Shown here in pieces: positions 16,391-24,654 of a stretch of 64,000 nt of DNA. The notes under the pieces were generated by a model. It saw nothing but the letters and a program-made list of their open reading frames with translations, was not told the DNA's origin and searched no databases. The first letter of the stretch is position 1. Every line of letters starts with the position of its first letter. The stretch covers positions 35,902 through 99,901 of the forward strand of contig CAMQZC010000006.1 in assembly GCA_947039485.1 (NCBI GenBank). Direction: 5' to 3'. The translations under genes and the position numbers were made by a program. This stretch comes from an uncultured Verrucomicrobiales bacterium (lineage in GTDB: Bacteria; Verrucomicrobiota; Verrucomicrobiia; Verrucomicrobiales; Akkermansiaceae).

Positions 16391-16418
16391 ATTATATTGT
16401 TATTTCGCGAAATGTCAA
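16391..16418 (-). promoter_or_regulatory. Promoter and probable operator of the ars-type operon
   Basis: Consensus TTGACA (16418-16413) and consensus TATAAT (16396-16391) with a 16-bp spacer, read leftward. The spacer and one base of the -35 box hold a perfect 12-bp palindrome, ATTTCGCGAAAT (16402-16413), well placed for a repressor to block RNA polymerase. The transcript would start about 2-3 nt before the arsR ATG. Confidence 0.85.
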
Positions 16419-16565
16419 ATTGTTTTTGTGTAATTAATTTAACAGTTTGATGAGGATAGCGTAACTGTTAATCTATCTCTATTGCCCTACGGCCATGATA
16501 GGGTTAATATCGGGTCAATTAGAAGACGTAAATGCTGGATATCCAGCTCAACCCATTCAAATAAT

Positions 16566-18905
16566 ATGAAAACAACCCTTAGTATATTGCGTCTATTGGC
16601 GCATTCCCCTGTGGCTGGAGTGACGCTTTGCACGGCGATGACTCTTGGCTCACTTTCCTTCGCTATTGTTGAAAGCAATGATCTGGCGCCCAGTGGTCCT
16701 GTGATTGTTGATGCGGCTATTGGTGATATTAGTAATGATATTAATGTAAAGGATACTGGTCTGAGTATCATTAACTCTGATCCTAGCAAACCGGCATCAG
16801 CTGGCAATTTGCTCTCAAGTATAACAATCACGGTAACTAATGATTCTACGACTGAGCAGAGTGTTGGCATTCAGGTTACTGGTAGTGGTGCCGCTGGTTC
16901 TGCTAGCATGGGGGACCTGCAGGCGGGCAGCAAGGTGATACTTAATGCCAATGATAACAAGAACGGTAGATTTATCAGTGGTGTTAGCACGAGTAACGGT
17001 GCTACCATCGGAGATGTGGCTGGCTCCATTGAGGTTAATGGCTCAATGGGCAGTCTCATTGGCTTTGATAACAGTGGTGCCAATATGGGAGATATCAAGG
17101 ATACGGCTTCTATTGCGGTTAATTCTACAGGCAGTGCCTTCACCTACGGTCTGCGCATGGTGAATGCCAATGCTAATGGTCAGGCGATTCGCGTTGATGG
17201 CGATATTAGCGCACAGTCGATGGCTGGGCAGGCTCTCGCTATTCAGATCAACAGCGCTAGCGCTATTGATGAAATTGGGGCAAGCTCAACAATTAGCGCG
17301 ATTAGCAACACGCATCAGGCTGTTGGTATCTATGCCATGGGTGACTTGGGTGGCATTGCTGGTGATGTGATTGCGACGAGTACAATGCAGACAGGCTCAG
17401 CTGCTATTGGTATCTATTCATCTGGATCCTCCAACTTGGCCACAAAGTCAGGTATTAGTGGTAACGTCACCTCAAGCGCCGCAAATGCGCTCTCCGTGGC
17501 AATCTGGCACAATGCAGGTAATGTGATGGGCGATATCCTTGAGGGGGCGAATATTACGGCCTTGGGGACAGGAAAAACCTCGGTGGATGCTATCATCATT
17601 GAGAGCCAAGGTAGTGGTCTGGGTAATGTTGCAGGTAATGTTGTATCGAGTCTTACAGAGAGCAACAACAACAATGATGCCACGGGTATTCGTATTAAAG
17701 CGGGTACTACTATGGGTAATTTGACGGAGACCTCTAGCGTTACTGTTCGTACAGATAGTACCAATAATCAGAGCGATTCCTTTGGTATTCACATGATGGG
17801 TGAGATGGGATCTGTGGCTGGTAATATTAGCTCCAGCAGTAATGCTGGGCAGGCTTATGGTATCTATCTGGGTGGACACACAGGTACTATCACTGGTAAT
17901 ATTGAGTCAAGTAGCAGCAATGGAAGTGCCTATGGTGTTGTCGTTACTGAGAATGCTAGTATGGGTGTGCTTGATGAGCATGCAAAGATTAGCGCTATTA
18001 GCACGGGCTCCCAGTACGCAGATAGCGCGGTTGGTATTCATGTGATGGGTGAGACAAAAGAGATTAGAGGTGAGGTCACAGCTAGCAGCAAGTCAGGCAA
18101 TGCGGTAGCCATCCACGCCGATGCTAATGCAACGCTAGGCACAATCACTAGCACGGCACGCATCAATGCGCATAGTGATTTGAGCAATACTGGTAGTAGC
18201 CGAGGCTCTTATGCCATTAGCTACAAGAGCAAGCAAGCACTCACGATTGAGCATGGGGCGAGTATTCGTGCGACGATGGGTGCTAATGGTCGCTCTTATG
18301 GTACCGCTATTGAGAATACGCAGAATGGCATCACCCTGCGAGGTGTTCAAGCTCGGGGTTCATCTGCATCCAGTGTTCACATTTATGGTAATATGAATGC
18401 AGGGCAGCATGCCATGACCTTTGAGAGTGGTAGCTTTGATATTGATTCCAACTACCTTGTCTCCACGGAAGTGAACTTTGGTAGCTGGGATGGTACTAAT
18501 GTGACGACGTCTAATGTCAATATTAGTAGTAGCACGGCTATGAGTGCAAGTGTGCTCAATTTCTACATGAACAGTGTCAGTGATTTATCACAGCTCACAA
18601 TTGCTTCTGATAGCAGTCTTACTCTGTTGGAAGGATGTGTGATTAATGTCTACATGTCAGATGCTCTCTGCGAGCTTGCCGAGGCCGGAGCTTTGGGTGA
18701 TATCACCATCGTTAGTGGTGATATTCAGGGCGTTAATGTCAATGACTTTGTGATTAATGCCTATGACTGCAATGGTAACACGCAGGGTGGAACCAACTTC
18801 ATCGTTGATCCAGGTGGACTTATCCCTGAGCCTAGTACTGCAACGCTGAGCTTGCTTGCCCTTGCTGGGCTGATGGCTCGCCGTAGGCGGCAGCGCGTTG
18901 CTTAA
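16566..18905 (+). CDS. Large repetitive surface protein with PEP-CTERM sorting signal
   Basis: From the ATG at 16566 the protein has 779 residues (a TTG upstream is in frame but unlikely). The N-terminus is a signal peptide (basic start, hydrophobic CTAMTLGSLSFA region). The body is Gly/Ser/Asn/Ala-rich with irregular repeats of about 25-40 residues (for example GNVAGNV-SS, GIYAMGDLGGIAGDV, GIHMMGEMGSVAGNI), predicted to form beta-helix-like strands. The C-terminus is a PEP-CTERM signal: PEPSTATL, a hydrophobic segment, then RRRRQR. This signal is recognised by exosortase and fixes the protein to the outer surface. No beta-barrel domain is present, so it is not an autotransporter. Confidence 0.82.
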   Translation: MKTTLSILRLLAHSPVAGVTLCTAMTLGSLSFAIVESNDLAPSGPVIVDAAIGDISNDINVKDTGLSIINSDPSKPASAGNLLSSITITVTNDSTTEQSVGIQVTGSGAAGSASMGDLQAGSKVILNANDNKNGRFISGVSTSNGATIGDVAGSIEVNGSMGSLIGFDNSGANMGDIKDTASIAVNSTGSAFTYGLRMVNANANGQAIRVDGDISAQSMAGQALAIQINSASAIDEIGASSTISAISNTHQAVGIYAMGDLGGIAGDVIATSTMQTGSAAIGIYSSGSSNLATKSGISGNVTSSAANALSVAIWHNAGNVMGDILEGANITALGTGKTSVDAIIIESQGSGLGNVAGNVVSSLTESNNNNDATGIRIKAGTTMGNLTETSSVTVRTDSTNNQSDSFGIHMMGEMGSVAGNISSSSNAGQAYGIYLGGHTGTITGNIESSSSNGSAYGVVVTENASMGVLDEHAKISAISTGSQYADSAVGIHVMGETKEIRGEVTASSKSGNAVAIHADANATLGTITSTARINAHSDLSNTGSSRGSYAISYKSKQALTIEHGASIRATMGANGRSYGTAIENTQNGITLRGVQARGSSASSVHIYGNMNAGQHAMTFESGSFDIDSNYLVSTEVNFGSWDGTNVTTSNVNISSSTAMSASVLNFYMNSVSDLSQLTIASDSSLTLLEGCVINVYMSDALCELAEAGALGDITIVSGDIQGVNVNDFVINAYDCNGNTQGGTNFIVDPGGLIPEPSTATLSLLALAGLMARRRRQRVA

Positions 18906-18934
18906 AGCAGGTATTGATAAAATATAGCAATAGC

Positions 18935-18967
18935 AAGCCCAGCCTTCATGTAGAAGGCTGGGCTTTT
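18935..18967 (+). terminator. Terminator of the PEP-CTERM gene
   Basis: A 13-bp stem (AAGCCCAGCCTTC at about 18935-18947 with GAAGGCTGGGCTT at 18953-18965) with a 5-nt loop runs into TTTT. Confidence 0.9.
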
Positions 18968-18985
18968 ACTGTTGAGTGATGTAAC

Positions 18986-19015
18986 AAAAAGCGCGCCATC
19001 CGAGGGATGACGCGC
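18986..19015 (-). terminator. Terminator of ndk
   Basis: On the minus strand GCGCGTCATCC pairs with GGATGGCGCGC around a 3-nt loop and is followed by TTTTTG. It lies 25 bp after the ndk stop. Confidence 0.85.
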
Positions 19016-19039
19016 GAGATGAAATTGATCTCGGAGAGA

Positions 19040-19492
19040 TTAGTCGATGTTGTCAAAGAGTTCCTCCGCGGCAAAGAAGCGCGCAATCTCGACTTCTGCG
19101 CTCTCAGGGCTGTCTGAGGCGTGGCAGATGTTGAACATGCTGTTGGTGCCGTAGTCGCCGCGTATGGTGCCCTTGTCGGCCTTGTGAGAGTTGGTGGGCC
19201 CAATGAGGCTACGTGTACGCTCGATGACACCTACTCCAGAGAGGACGAGGGCAATGACGGGGCTGCTTTGCATGAATGCATTGAGGCGAGGGTAGAGAGG
19301 CTGACCATCAATCACGAGATCGAGGATGTGACCGTAGTGTTCCTCAAGGACAGCGTCGTTGAGCGCAATCATCTTGAGGCCGCGCAGGCGGAAGCCCTCA
19401 GCGAGGAAGCGTTGCAGGATGATGCCAGAGAGGTTCTTGCGGACGCAGTCGGGCTTGAAGAGAATGAGGGTTTTTTCGTCGCGGTTAAACAT
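19040..19492 (-). CDS. ndk: Nucleoside diphosphate kinase
   Basis: Ndk passes the terminal phosphate of ATP to other (deoxy)nucleoside diphosphates through a phospho-histidine. The 150 residues match the family. Lys13 lies in TLILFKPD, and the active-site His124 is in NICHASDS, where standard enzymes have N-x-x-H-(A/G)-SDS. ERTRSLIGPT and GTIRGDYG cover the nucleotide loop. A promoter with a flanking inverted repeat lies just upstream, inside the end of the Hsp33 gene, so ndk is transcribed by itself. Confidence 0.97.
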   Translation of the reverse strand: MFNRDEKTLILFKPDCVRKNLSGIILQRFLAEGFRLRGLKMIALNDAVLEEHYGHILDLVIDGQPLYPRLNAFMQSSPVIALVLSGVGVIERTRSLIGPTNSHKADKGTIRGDYGTNSMFNICHASDSPESAEVEIARFFAAEELFDNID

Positions 19493-19511
19493 GGTTGATA
19501 GGGGTGTTTGT

Positions 19512-19548
19512 GCTCAATAGAAATAGACTTATTGAGCGGATTTGTCAA
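19512..19548 (-). promoter_or_regulatory. Promoter of ndk with flanking inverted repeat
   Basis: Minus strand: TTGACA (19548-19543), 17-bp spacer, TATTTC (19525-19520). An 8-bp inverted repeat, GCTCAATA (19512-19519) and TATTGAGC (19530-19537), brackets the -10 box and could be an operator. Confidence 0.6.
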
Positions 19549-20389
19549 GAGCATTTCTTGGGGTAGAGCTTCTTAACTCTTTTTTTTCAACAGCGTCGAG
19601 CATGGCGGAGGTGATGATGTGAGTGGCTCCGCAGCGGGGGCAGGAGACGTCAATCTTGCCATCCTTGGCGAGGAGATCGGCAAAGTCATGCTTGAGGGTA
19701 CGCAGGGCAGGGATGATTTTCTCCACGGTGCATCCACAGCGGAAGGTGAAGCGGCGTGTTTCAAGCAGCTTGGTTTCCTCCTTGTTGTTCTCGCTGAGCA
19801 TTTCGTTGATATAGTCAGCTGTGAGTGATTCGAGCCAGTCGTGGTCAGCACCAGGCTCAGCGGAGATGAGAGCGTAGTTGTCGCCACCGAGGTAGAAGCA
19901 TCTTGCCATGCGTTGCTCGCTCTGGTAGTAGTATTCCTCAACCCAGTGCTCTATGCTTGTACCGTTTAGGTTAATAATGGAGGTCTGGGGGTCACGAGCG
20001 CGCAAGATGTTTTGCGCAAAGAGTAGGTTGTTCTTGGGCTCCTTGATGTCATCGACAAAGGTGCGGCCCACGACATCCTCAGTAAGGGAGGAGCCTGAGA
20101 CAAAGATGTTGGCTACGATGGGGTCGCAGAGGTTGAGTGTCCATGCATGATACTCAGACCATGGGCGTGAGACGAGGTGCAGGGTGAAGTAGGCGAGCAG
20201 GCTTTTGAAGATGCCGTCTTGGGTCTCGGTATGCTTCTGTCCATTTTGCATCAATCGCAGATAGTGACCGACATAGATAGCCGAAAAATCAGCATGCAGC
20301 AGCAGGCAGTTGCGGTGGCGTACAAAGATTGACTCTACCTTGGTAAATTCCTCGGCATGTTGTGCTTCTTGATCGGGTTGGTCGTCCAT
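19529..20389 (-). CDS. hslO: Redox-regulated chaperone Hsp33
   Basis: Hsp33 protects proteins from aggregation under oxidative stress; oxidation releases its zinc and activates it. This 286-residue protein has the N-terminal substrate-binding domain (about residues 10-190) and the C-terminal redox switch CxCX29CxxC (RCGCT...SCPRCG, about residues 215-250). The second motif fits the family exactly and defines the call. It starts at the ATG at 20389, with about 400 bp of non-coding sequence upstream. A C-terminal tail of about 30 residues after the zinc centre is longer than usual. Confidence 0.88.
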   Translation of the reverse strand: MDDQPDQEAQHAEEFTKVESIFVRHRNCLLLHADFSAIYVGHYLRLMQNGQKHTETQDGIFKSLLAYFTLHLVSRPWSEYHAWTLNLCDPIVANIFVSGSSLTEDVVGRTFVDDIKEPKNNLLFAQNILRARDPQTSIINLNGTSIEHWVEEYYYQSEQRMARCFYLGGDNYALISAEPGADHDWLESLTADYINEMLSENNKEETKLLETRRFTFRCGCTVEKIIPALRTLKHDFADLLAKDGKIDVSCPRCGATHIITSAMLDAVEKKELRSSTPRNALDKSAQ

Positions 20390-20795
20390 GATTTCGTGAT
20401 GTTTAGCGTGGCGATTAGAATATCCTCTGAGCTGTGTTATTACAAGCGCAAAGTGCTAGTTTGTGTGGCAGCTTAAGCGATTTTTCTCCAGAAGTACTCC
20501 GATTGGGTTGCTGGGGATTTGTTTTGCTGCGTGGGGGATATATTTTTGCGCACCTAGACGCGCGGTAAACCGATTTCTGCGTGCTTGCTAGGGCGGTACT
20601 TATTGCGATTTTTCTTCTTCTCTCGTCTCTTTGTGCGCGGCTCTGATGATGGCAAAATGATTGCTAGGGCTATCAAATTATACCAGCTTATGATGCGAGT
20701 CGCCTATGAGATGACTAGAATTTTGGTTTATAGGTATATATTTGTCTTGCTTTGCGTCCGCTCTTATGGTTAAATTCACCCGCATTCAATGCCAT
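20390..20795. other. Non-coding stretch between hslO and tRNA-Leu
   Basis: About 406 bp without a convincing gene. A 62-codon frame at 20585-20773 has no start signal and no homology-like pattern. The right end holds a plausible tRNA promoter: TTGCTT (20747-20752), 17 bp, TTAAAT (20770-20775), 20 bp before the tRNA. The upstream regulatory region of hslO must lie at the left end. Nothing else is recognised. Confidence 0.6.
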
Positions 20796-20877
20796 GCGCA
20801 CGTGGCGGAATTGGTAGACGCGCTAGTTTCAGGTTCTAGTGAGTAACTTCGTGAAGGTTCGAGTCCTTTCGTGCGTA
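20796..20877 (+). tRNA. tRNA-Leu (anticodon CAG)
   Basis: The cloverleaf is readable: acceptor GCGCACG (20796-20802) pairs with CGTGCGT (20870-20876), D-arm GGCGGAATTGGTAGACGC, anticodon loop TTCAGGT with CAG, a long variable arm (GAGTAACTTCGTG) typical of class II tRNA-Leu, and T-arm AAGGTTCGAGTCCTTT. The discriminator is A20877; CCA is not encoded. The length is 82 nt. It reads CUG codons. Confidence 0.97.
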
Positions 20878-20884
20878 TTGATTG

Positions 20885-20922
20885 AAAAGCACTCTTCCCC
20901 TTGGGGGTTGAGTGCTTTTTTG
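20885..20922 (+). terminator. Terminator of tRNA-Leu
   Basis: AAAAGCACTC (20885-20894) pairs with GAGTGCTTTT (from 20910), with a T-run of six directly after the stem; it starts 7 bp after the tRNA. Confidence 0.88.
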
Positions 20923-20955
20923 TTTTAGGGAGCTGGTCTGATGGGAGAAAATGGC

Positions 20956-20983
20956 TTGCAATCACTCCCCTCTGTGCTAGGAT
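20956..20983 (+). promoter_or_regulatory. Promoter of the flavodoxin gene
   Basis: TTGCAA (20956-20961), 16-bp spacer, TAGGAT (20978-20983), 34 nt before the ATG at 21018. The same TAGGAT -10 box is used upstream of parC. Confidence 0.55.
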
Positions 20984-21017
20984 AGCGATTGAATATACTT
21001 CTTTCCCTAACTTAATT

Positions 21018-21500
21018 ATGACGACATCAATCATTTACTCTAGCTCTACAGGCAATACGAAATCACTCGCCGAGCGCATTCAGTCCCAACTTGGTGCTGA
21101 TATATACTGCGGTCCAATCACGGATGAGGCCTTGGCGGCTGATGTGATTTATATTGGTTTTTGGACGATGCGCTATAGCTGCACGCCTGATATCCAAAAG
21201 GCTCTGGCGGGTATGGTTGGTAAGAAGGTGTTCGTCTTTGGCACGGGTGGCTTTGGTCATGGCGCAACGTTCTTTGAGGGGGTGCTCAAGCAGGTCAAGG
21301 CGCATATTAAGCCCAGTAATGAGATTATTGGTGGCTTTATGTGTCAGGGCGAGGTGGCTTCTAGTATGCGTGATATGGTGAAATCTCGCGATGCGGCGAT
21401 GTATGAGACGATCGCCCCTAGCATGGATTTGGCTGTGTCTCACCCTGATGCGGATGACTTTGCCGCTCTAGATGCGGCTGTCGCATCGGCTCAGGCTTGA
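21018..21500 (+). CDS. Flavodoxin-family protein
   Basis: A 160-residue FMN protein. The phosphate-binding loop SSSTGNTKSLAE is at residues 8-19, the start of every flavodoxin, followed by YIGFWTMRYSC near the isoalloxazine ring and KVFVFGTGGFG. Flavodoxins carry low-potential electrons to other enzymes; the C-terminal part (FMCQGEVASSMRDM) resembles the flavodoxin-like proteins common in anaerobic gut bacteria. The ATG at 21018 gives the family N-terminus; the open frame upstream overlaps the tRNA terminator. The electron partner is unknown. Confidence 0.85.
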   Translation: MTTSIIYSSSTGNTKSLAERIQSQLGADIYCGPITDEALAADVIYIGFWTMRYSCTPDIQKALAGMVGKKVFVFGTGGFGHGATFFEGVLKQVKAHIKPSNEIIGGFMCQGEVASSMRDMVKSRDAAMYETIAPSMDLAVSHPDADDFAALDAAVASAQA

Positions 21501-21522
21501 GGCTTGGTTCCCAGACTGATTT

Positions 21523-21566
21523 AACACAAAGAAGCTCGCCCTGTGATGGGGCGAGCTTCTTTGTGT
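21523..21566. terminator. Strong bidirectional terminator after the flavodoxin gene
   Basis: A 19-bp perfect stem (21523-21541 with 21548/9-21566) around a 7-nt loop between convergent genes. T-rich ends flank both sides of the stem. Confidence 0.88.
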
Positions 21567-21591
21567 TTGCGTGGTGGCGCTTTACCTGATG

Positions 21592-22167
21592 TTAGGGCGC
21601 GTCAGTCTGTTGCTCATCGAGGGCGATGATGGTGAGTTTGCCGAGGGTCTCGGCTTTGCGGCCGGGGATGTAGCAGTGACGTAGCTTGGCGGCAGTGCGG
21701 CGGGGGCGGCTGTAGTAGTGGCGGATGAGTTCGCCGCTATCTTTGATGACCAAGGCGTAGAGGGGCTTGCGCTCGCGTTTGGGTACTGGGGCAAAGTCGT
21801 CGCAGCTGACGCTAGCACGCATACCGGGGATGCCCAGAGCGGCGCAGTACTGCTGCCAGCCGCGGTCGTGTCTGTGGCCGCGATGATGCTCCCAGTTGAG
21901 GGCGTGGGCTATCTCGTGGAGTAGGGTGCGCCAGATGATGCCGTTGTGGGCTGGCTCGCGGCTGATGTAGTGGGCGACGAGGTGGCGCGAGAGGCTGATG
22001 TTGCTGCTCGCCGGGCGGCAGCAGCCGAGACGTCGGGTGGCGCGGTCATAGCAGAAGCTCCAGTTGGGGAGATTAAGGGCGCTGAGGCATTGCTGCGCGT
22101 AGGCGGCGATGCTCTCGGGGCTCTCCCATTGCTCGGGGGCTGGGGGTGGCTGCAAGGGCTTTTGCAT
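21592..22167 (-). CDS. SprT-like zinc metalloprotein
   Basis: A 191-residue protein with an SprT-like domain: the zincin motif HEIAH (His84, Glu85, His88) and a third possible ligand in GHRHDRGWQQY (His98 or His100), preceded by the helix GIIWRTLLHEIAHAL. Eukaryotic SprT proteins cleave DNA-protein crosslinks; the bacterial function is not settled. Its location 95 bp downstream of recA on the same strand may hint at a DNA repair link, but a hairpin lies between them. The C-terminal third is basic (YYSRPRRTAAKLRH). Confidence 0.85.
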   Translation of the reverse strand: MQKPLQPPPAPEQWESPESIAAYAQQCLSALNLPNWSFCYDRATRRLGCCRPASSNISLSRHLVAHYISREPAHNGIIWRTLLHEIAHALNWEHHRGHRHDRGWQQYCAALGIPGMRASVSCDDFAPVPKRERKPLYALVIKDSGELIRHYYSRPRRTAAKLRHCYIPGRKAETLGKLTIIALDEQQTDAP

Positions 22168-22198
22168 GGCGCGGGCGGGGGCGTTTGTTATGATGCGA

Positions 22199-22235
22199 GA
22201 GGGGCAGGGAAGATGTGTTCTTTTCCCTGCCCCTC
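22199..22235. terminator. Hairpin after recA
   Basis: A 13-bp perfect GC-rich stem (22199-22211 with 22223-22235) lies about 30 bp past the recA stop. There is no T-run in the recA direction, so it may stabilise the mRNA or act as a weak or Rho-assisted terminator. Confidence 0.6.
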
Positions 22236-22262
22236 GCGTGTTAGTTTGCGTGCTGCCTTGGC

Positions 22263-23303
22263 TTATTTCTTGCCAGCAGTTTTGGCTTCGAGTTTTTCTT
22301 TGACGATGTTCTCGATTTCTAGGTAGAGTTCTTCGTTGTTACGCAGTGCTTCCTTCGCTCCGTCACGTCCTTGTGCGAGCTGGGAGCCGTTGTAGCTAAA
22401 CCAGCTGCCGCGCTTCTGAATGACGTCGTATTCGAGTGCGAGGTCAAGCAGGCTGCCCACGGAGGAGATGCCTTCGTTGTACATGATGTCAAATTCGCAT
22501 TCGGTGAAGGGAGGCGCGACTTTGTTCTTGACGATTTTGAGTCTGGTGCGGTTGCCAGATACGGTGCCGTCTGTGCTCTTGATTTGACCGATGCGGCGGA
22601 TGTCGCAGCGCATGGAGGAGTAGAACTTGAGAGCACGACCTCCGGGGGTTGTCTCGGGGTTGCCGAACATGACGCCAATCTTCTCACGAATTTGGTTGGT
22701 GAAGATGCAGACGGTGCGAGCCTTGGAGATCATGGAGGTGAGCTTGCGCAGGGCGGCGCTCATGAGGCGTGCTTGGGCACCAACGGTGCTATCACCGATG
22801 TCGCCTTCGAGCTCTTGCTTGGTGACGAGGGCGGCCACGGAGTCGAGGACGATGACGTCGATTGCGTTGGAGCGAACGAGGGCTTCGCAGATTTGTAGGG
22901 CTTCTTCACCGCTGCTGGGCTGGGAGATGAGCAGGTCATCGAGCTTGACGCCGAGCTTGGCGGCGTAGGCTGGGTCGAGAGCATGCTCAACGTCGATGAA
23001 GGCTGCAAGTCCGCCTAAACGCTGCGCTTGGGCGATAGCTGTGAGGGTGAGGGTGGTTTTGCCTGATGATTCTGGCCCGTAGACTTCGATGATGCGTCCG
23101 CGGGGGAAGCCGCCGACTCCGAGGGCGCGGTCGATGAGGAGGTTGCCTGTGGGGATGACTTCAATTTGCATGGTTTTGCGATCGCCGAGACGCATGATAG
23201 CGGTCTCGCCAAAGTCTTTTTGGATTTGAAGCATGGCGGCGTCGATGGCGCGCTGGCGTTCGAGGGCTTGCTTGTCGGGGGCGGGGGAGCTGCTTTTGGT
23301 CAT
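22263..23303 (-). CDS. recA: Recombinase RecA
   Basis: RecA forms filaments on single-stranded DNA, pairs homologous DNA and triggers SOS-type cleavage. The 346 residues match the usual length. Walker A is GPESSGKTT (76-84); further marks are [14 protein letters not shown], the Walker B region [10 protein letters not shown], the DNA-binding loops around [12 protein letters not shown] and [22 protein letters not shown]. The last residues are basic (EAKTAGKK) rather than the acidic tail of E. coli RecA. No SOS-type operator was recognised upstream. Confidence 0.98.
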   Translation of the reverse strand: MTKSSSPAPDKQALERQRAIDAAMLQIQKDFGETAIMRLGDRKTMQIEVIPTGNLLIDRALGVGGFPRGRIIEVYGPESSGKTTLTLTAIAQAQRLGGLAAFIDVEHALDPAYAAKLGVKLDDLLISQPSSGEEALQICEALVRSNAIDVIVLDSVAALVTKQELEGDIGDSTVGAQARLMSAALRKLTSMISKARTVCIFTNQIREKIGVMFGNPETTPGGRALKFYSSMRCDIRRIGQIKSTDGTVSGNRTRLKIVKNKVAPPFTECEFDIMYNEGISSVGSLLDLALEYDVIQKRGSWFSYNGSQLAQGRDGAKEALRNNEELYLEIENIVKEKLEAKTAGKK

Positions 23304-23404
23304 GTTTGTAGGGTACTTGTTATTGAGGCTGATGAAAAGTAAAAAAGTGAAAAAGAGAGCGCATGCTGCGTGTCATCTTCATCTCGCTTGGGCTAGAGTG
23401 CTTC

Positions 23405-23959
23405 TTATACGCTCTCTGGGTTTTGAGCGGCACTTTCGCGGCGTGCAAGCAGCCAAAGGAGGTCGGAGAGGCGATTGACAAAGAGGGCGGAGATGTTGTT
23501 GCTTAGATCGTCTTGCTCACGCAGCTGGGCGATGCGTCGCTCTGCTCGGCGGCAGGTGCTGCGCGCGAGGTCGAGCATAGCGCCTCCTAGTCCTCCTGTG
23601 GCGCCTGGGCGTGACCAGCCGCGGAATTTGAGGTCTTCGTCTTGCTCGAGTTTGTAGGCAGCGGCTTCAATCCAGCTCAGGTCATTGGCGTTGAGGCGTG
23701 CGTAGCCTTTTTTGTCGTACAGGCCGAGGTCTTCCTCTAGGGTGGCGAGCTCGCCCATGAGTCCCACGAGTTTTTCTTGGACTTGGTCGATGAGTTTTTC
23801 GCTCTCCTCAATGAGGCCTGCTGCGCGTGCAACTCCGAGGCAGCTGTTGAGCTCGTCGATGCTGCCATAGGCCTCTAATCGGGTCGATGTCTTGGAAATT
23901 CGCTTGTTAAACATTAAATCAGTTTGACCTTCGTCTCCTCTTTTGGTAATAACGCTCAT
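23405..23959 (-). CDS. Cob(I)alamin adenosyltransferase (PduO type)
   Basis: This enzyme attaches adenosyl from ATP to Co(I) corrinoid, making adenosylcobalamin. At 184 residues it fits the PduO family. ITKRGDEGQTDL at the N-terminus is the ATP-binding loop, followed by RLEAYGSIDELNS, and the C-terminal helix carries CRRAERR and NRLSDLLWLLAR. It makes the cofactor needed by enzymes such as methylmalonyl-CoA mutase; a free-standing domain resembling that mutase's B12-binding part is encoded at 31.4 kb. It is divergent from queE with only 25 bp between. Confidence 0.93.
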   Translation of the reverse strand: MSVITKRGDEGQTDLMFNKRISKTSTRLEAYGSIDELNSCLGVARAAGLIEESEKLIDQVQEKLVGLMGELATLEEDLGLYDKKGYARLNANDLSWIEAAAYKLEQDEDLKFRGWSRPGATGGLGGAMLDLARSTCRRAERRIAQLREQDDLSNNISALFVNRLSDLLWLLARRESAAQNPESV

Positions 23960-23984
23960 GTAAGATAGTACTTATCACAAAATA

Positions 23985-24644
23985 ATGAAGATTGCACGTC
24001 TAAACTCTGGTCCCGAGCTTTTCTACTCTTTGCAAGGAGAGGGAGCGAGTGTGGGTGAGCCTGCCCTTTTCCTGCGTTTAGCAGGTTGTAATTTAGCCTG
24101 CTGTTGGTGCGATACGAAGTATTCGTGGGGGCGTGGTGTTGATCTGTCGGTGGCGGATGTTGCTCATTTGATTCTGTCGCAGCCGCAGTGCCCTCGTCTT
24201 ATTATCACGGGTGGCGAGCCTTTGATGCAGCAGCAGCAGCTTGCTGAGCTGCTTGCGCTGTTGCCTGCGCAGCTGCCTGTGGAGTTTGAGACCAATGGCA
24301 CGCTGGCTCCCTGCGAGGCTTTGCTGGCTCGTGTGACGCAGTGGAATGTATCGCCAAAGTTGGCTCACGCGGGGCAGGTTGGCTCGCTGAGAGAGGATGT
24401 GTTGGCTGTTTTTGCGGCTCTACCCCATGCTTGGTTCAAGTTTGTGGTGGAGGCGGAGTCTGATGTAGCGGAGCTGCTCGCACTGGACCTGCCCCAGCAT
24501 CGTATTATCCTGATGCCTCGCTCTGAGAGTCGAGAGGAGCTGCGCGAGGCTCGCGCGAGGCTCGCTCCTATTTGTGTGAAGTACGCACTCAGGTTGGGCG
24601 ATCGACTGCACCTTGAACTCTGGGATAAGAAGAAGGGTATTTGA
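23985..24644 (+). CDS. queE: 7-carboxy-7-deazaguanine synthase
   Basis: A 219-residue radical-SAM enzyme that makes the 7-deazaguanine base of queuosine in tRNA. The [4Fe-4S] ligands are Cys35, Cys39 and Cys42 (CNLACCWC), with the substrate-binding SLQGEGASVGEPALFLR just before, as in all QueE proteins, and the SAM-site stretch ITGGEPLMQ. VEFETNGT is the family glycine-rich part. No other que gene is in the window, but mnmA at 34.5 kb also serves tRNA anticodon modification. The ATG at 23985 gives the normal N-terminus. Confidence 0.95.
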   Translation: MKIARLNSGPELFYSLQGEGASVGEPALFLRLAGCNLACCWCDTKYSWGRGVDLSVADVAHLILSQPQCPRLIITGGEPLMQQQQLAELLALLPAQLPVEFETNGTLAPCEALLARVTQWNVSPKLAHAGQVGSLREDVLAVFAALPHAWFKFVVEAESDVAELLALDLPQHRIILMPRSESREELREARARLAPICVKYALRLGDRLHLELWDKKKGI

Positions 24645-24654
24645 GCTTATTCTC

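Noticed and set aside
20585..20773. Possible 62-residue gene upstream of tRNA-Leu
   Set aside because: No start signal, unusual composition, and it overlaps the probable tRNA promoter.
23960..23984. PreQ1 riboswitch before queE
   Set aside because: Only 25 bp separate queE from the divergent gene, and no C-rich loop or A-rich tail is seen.
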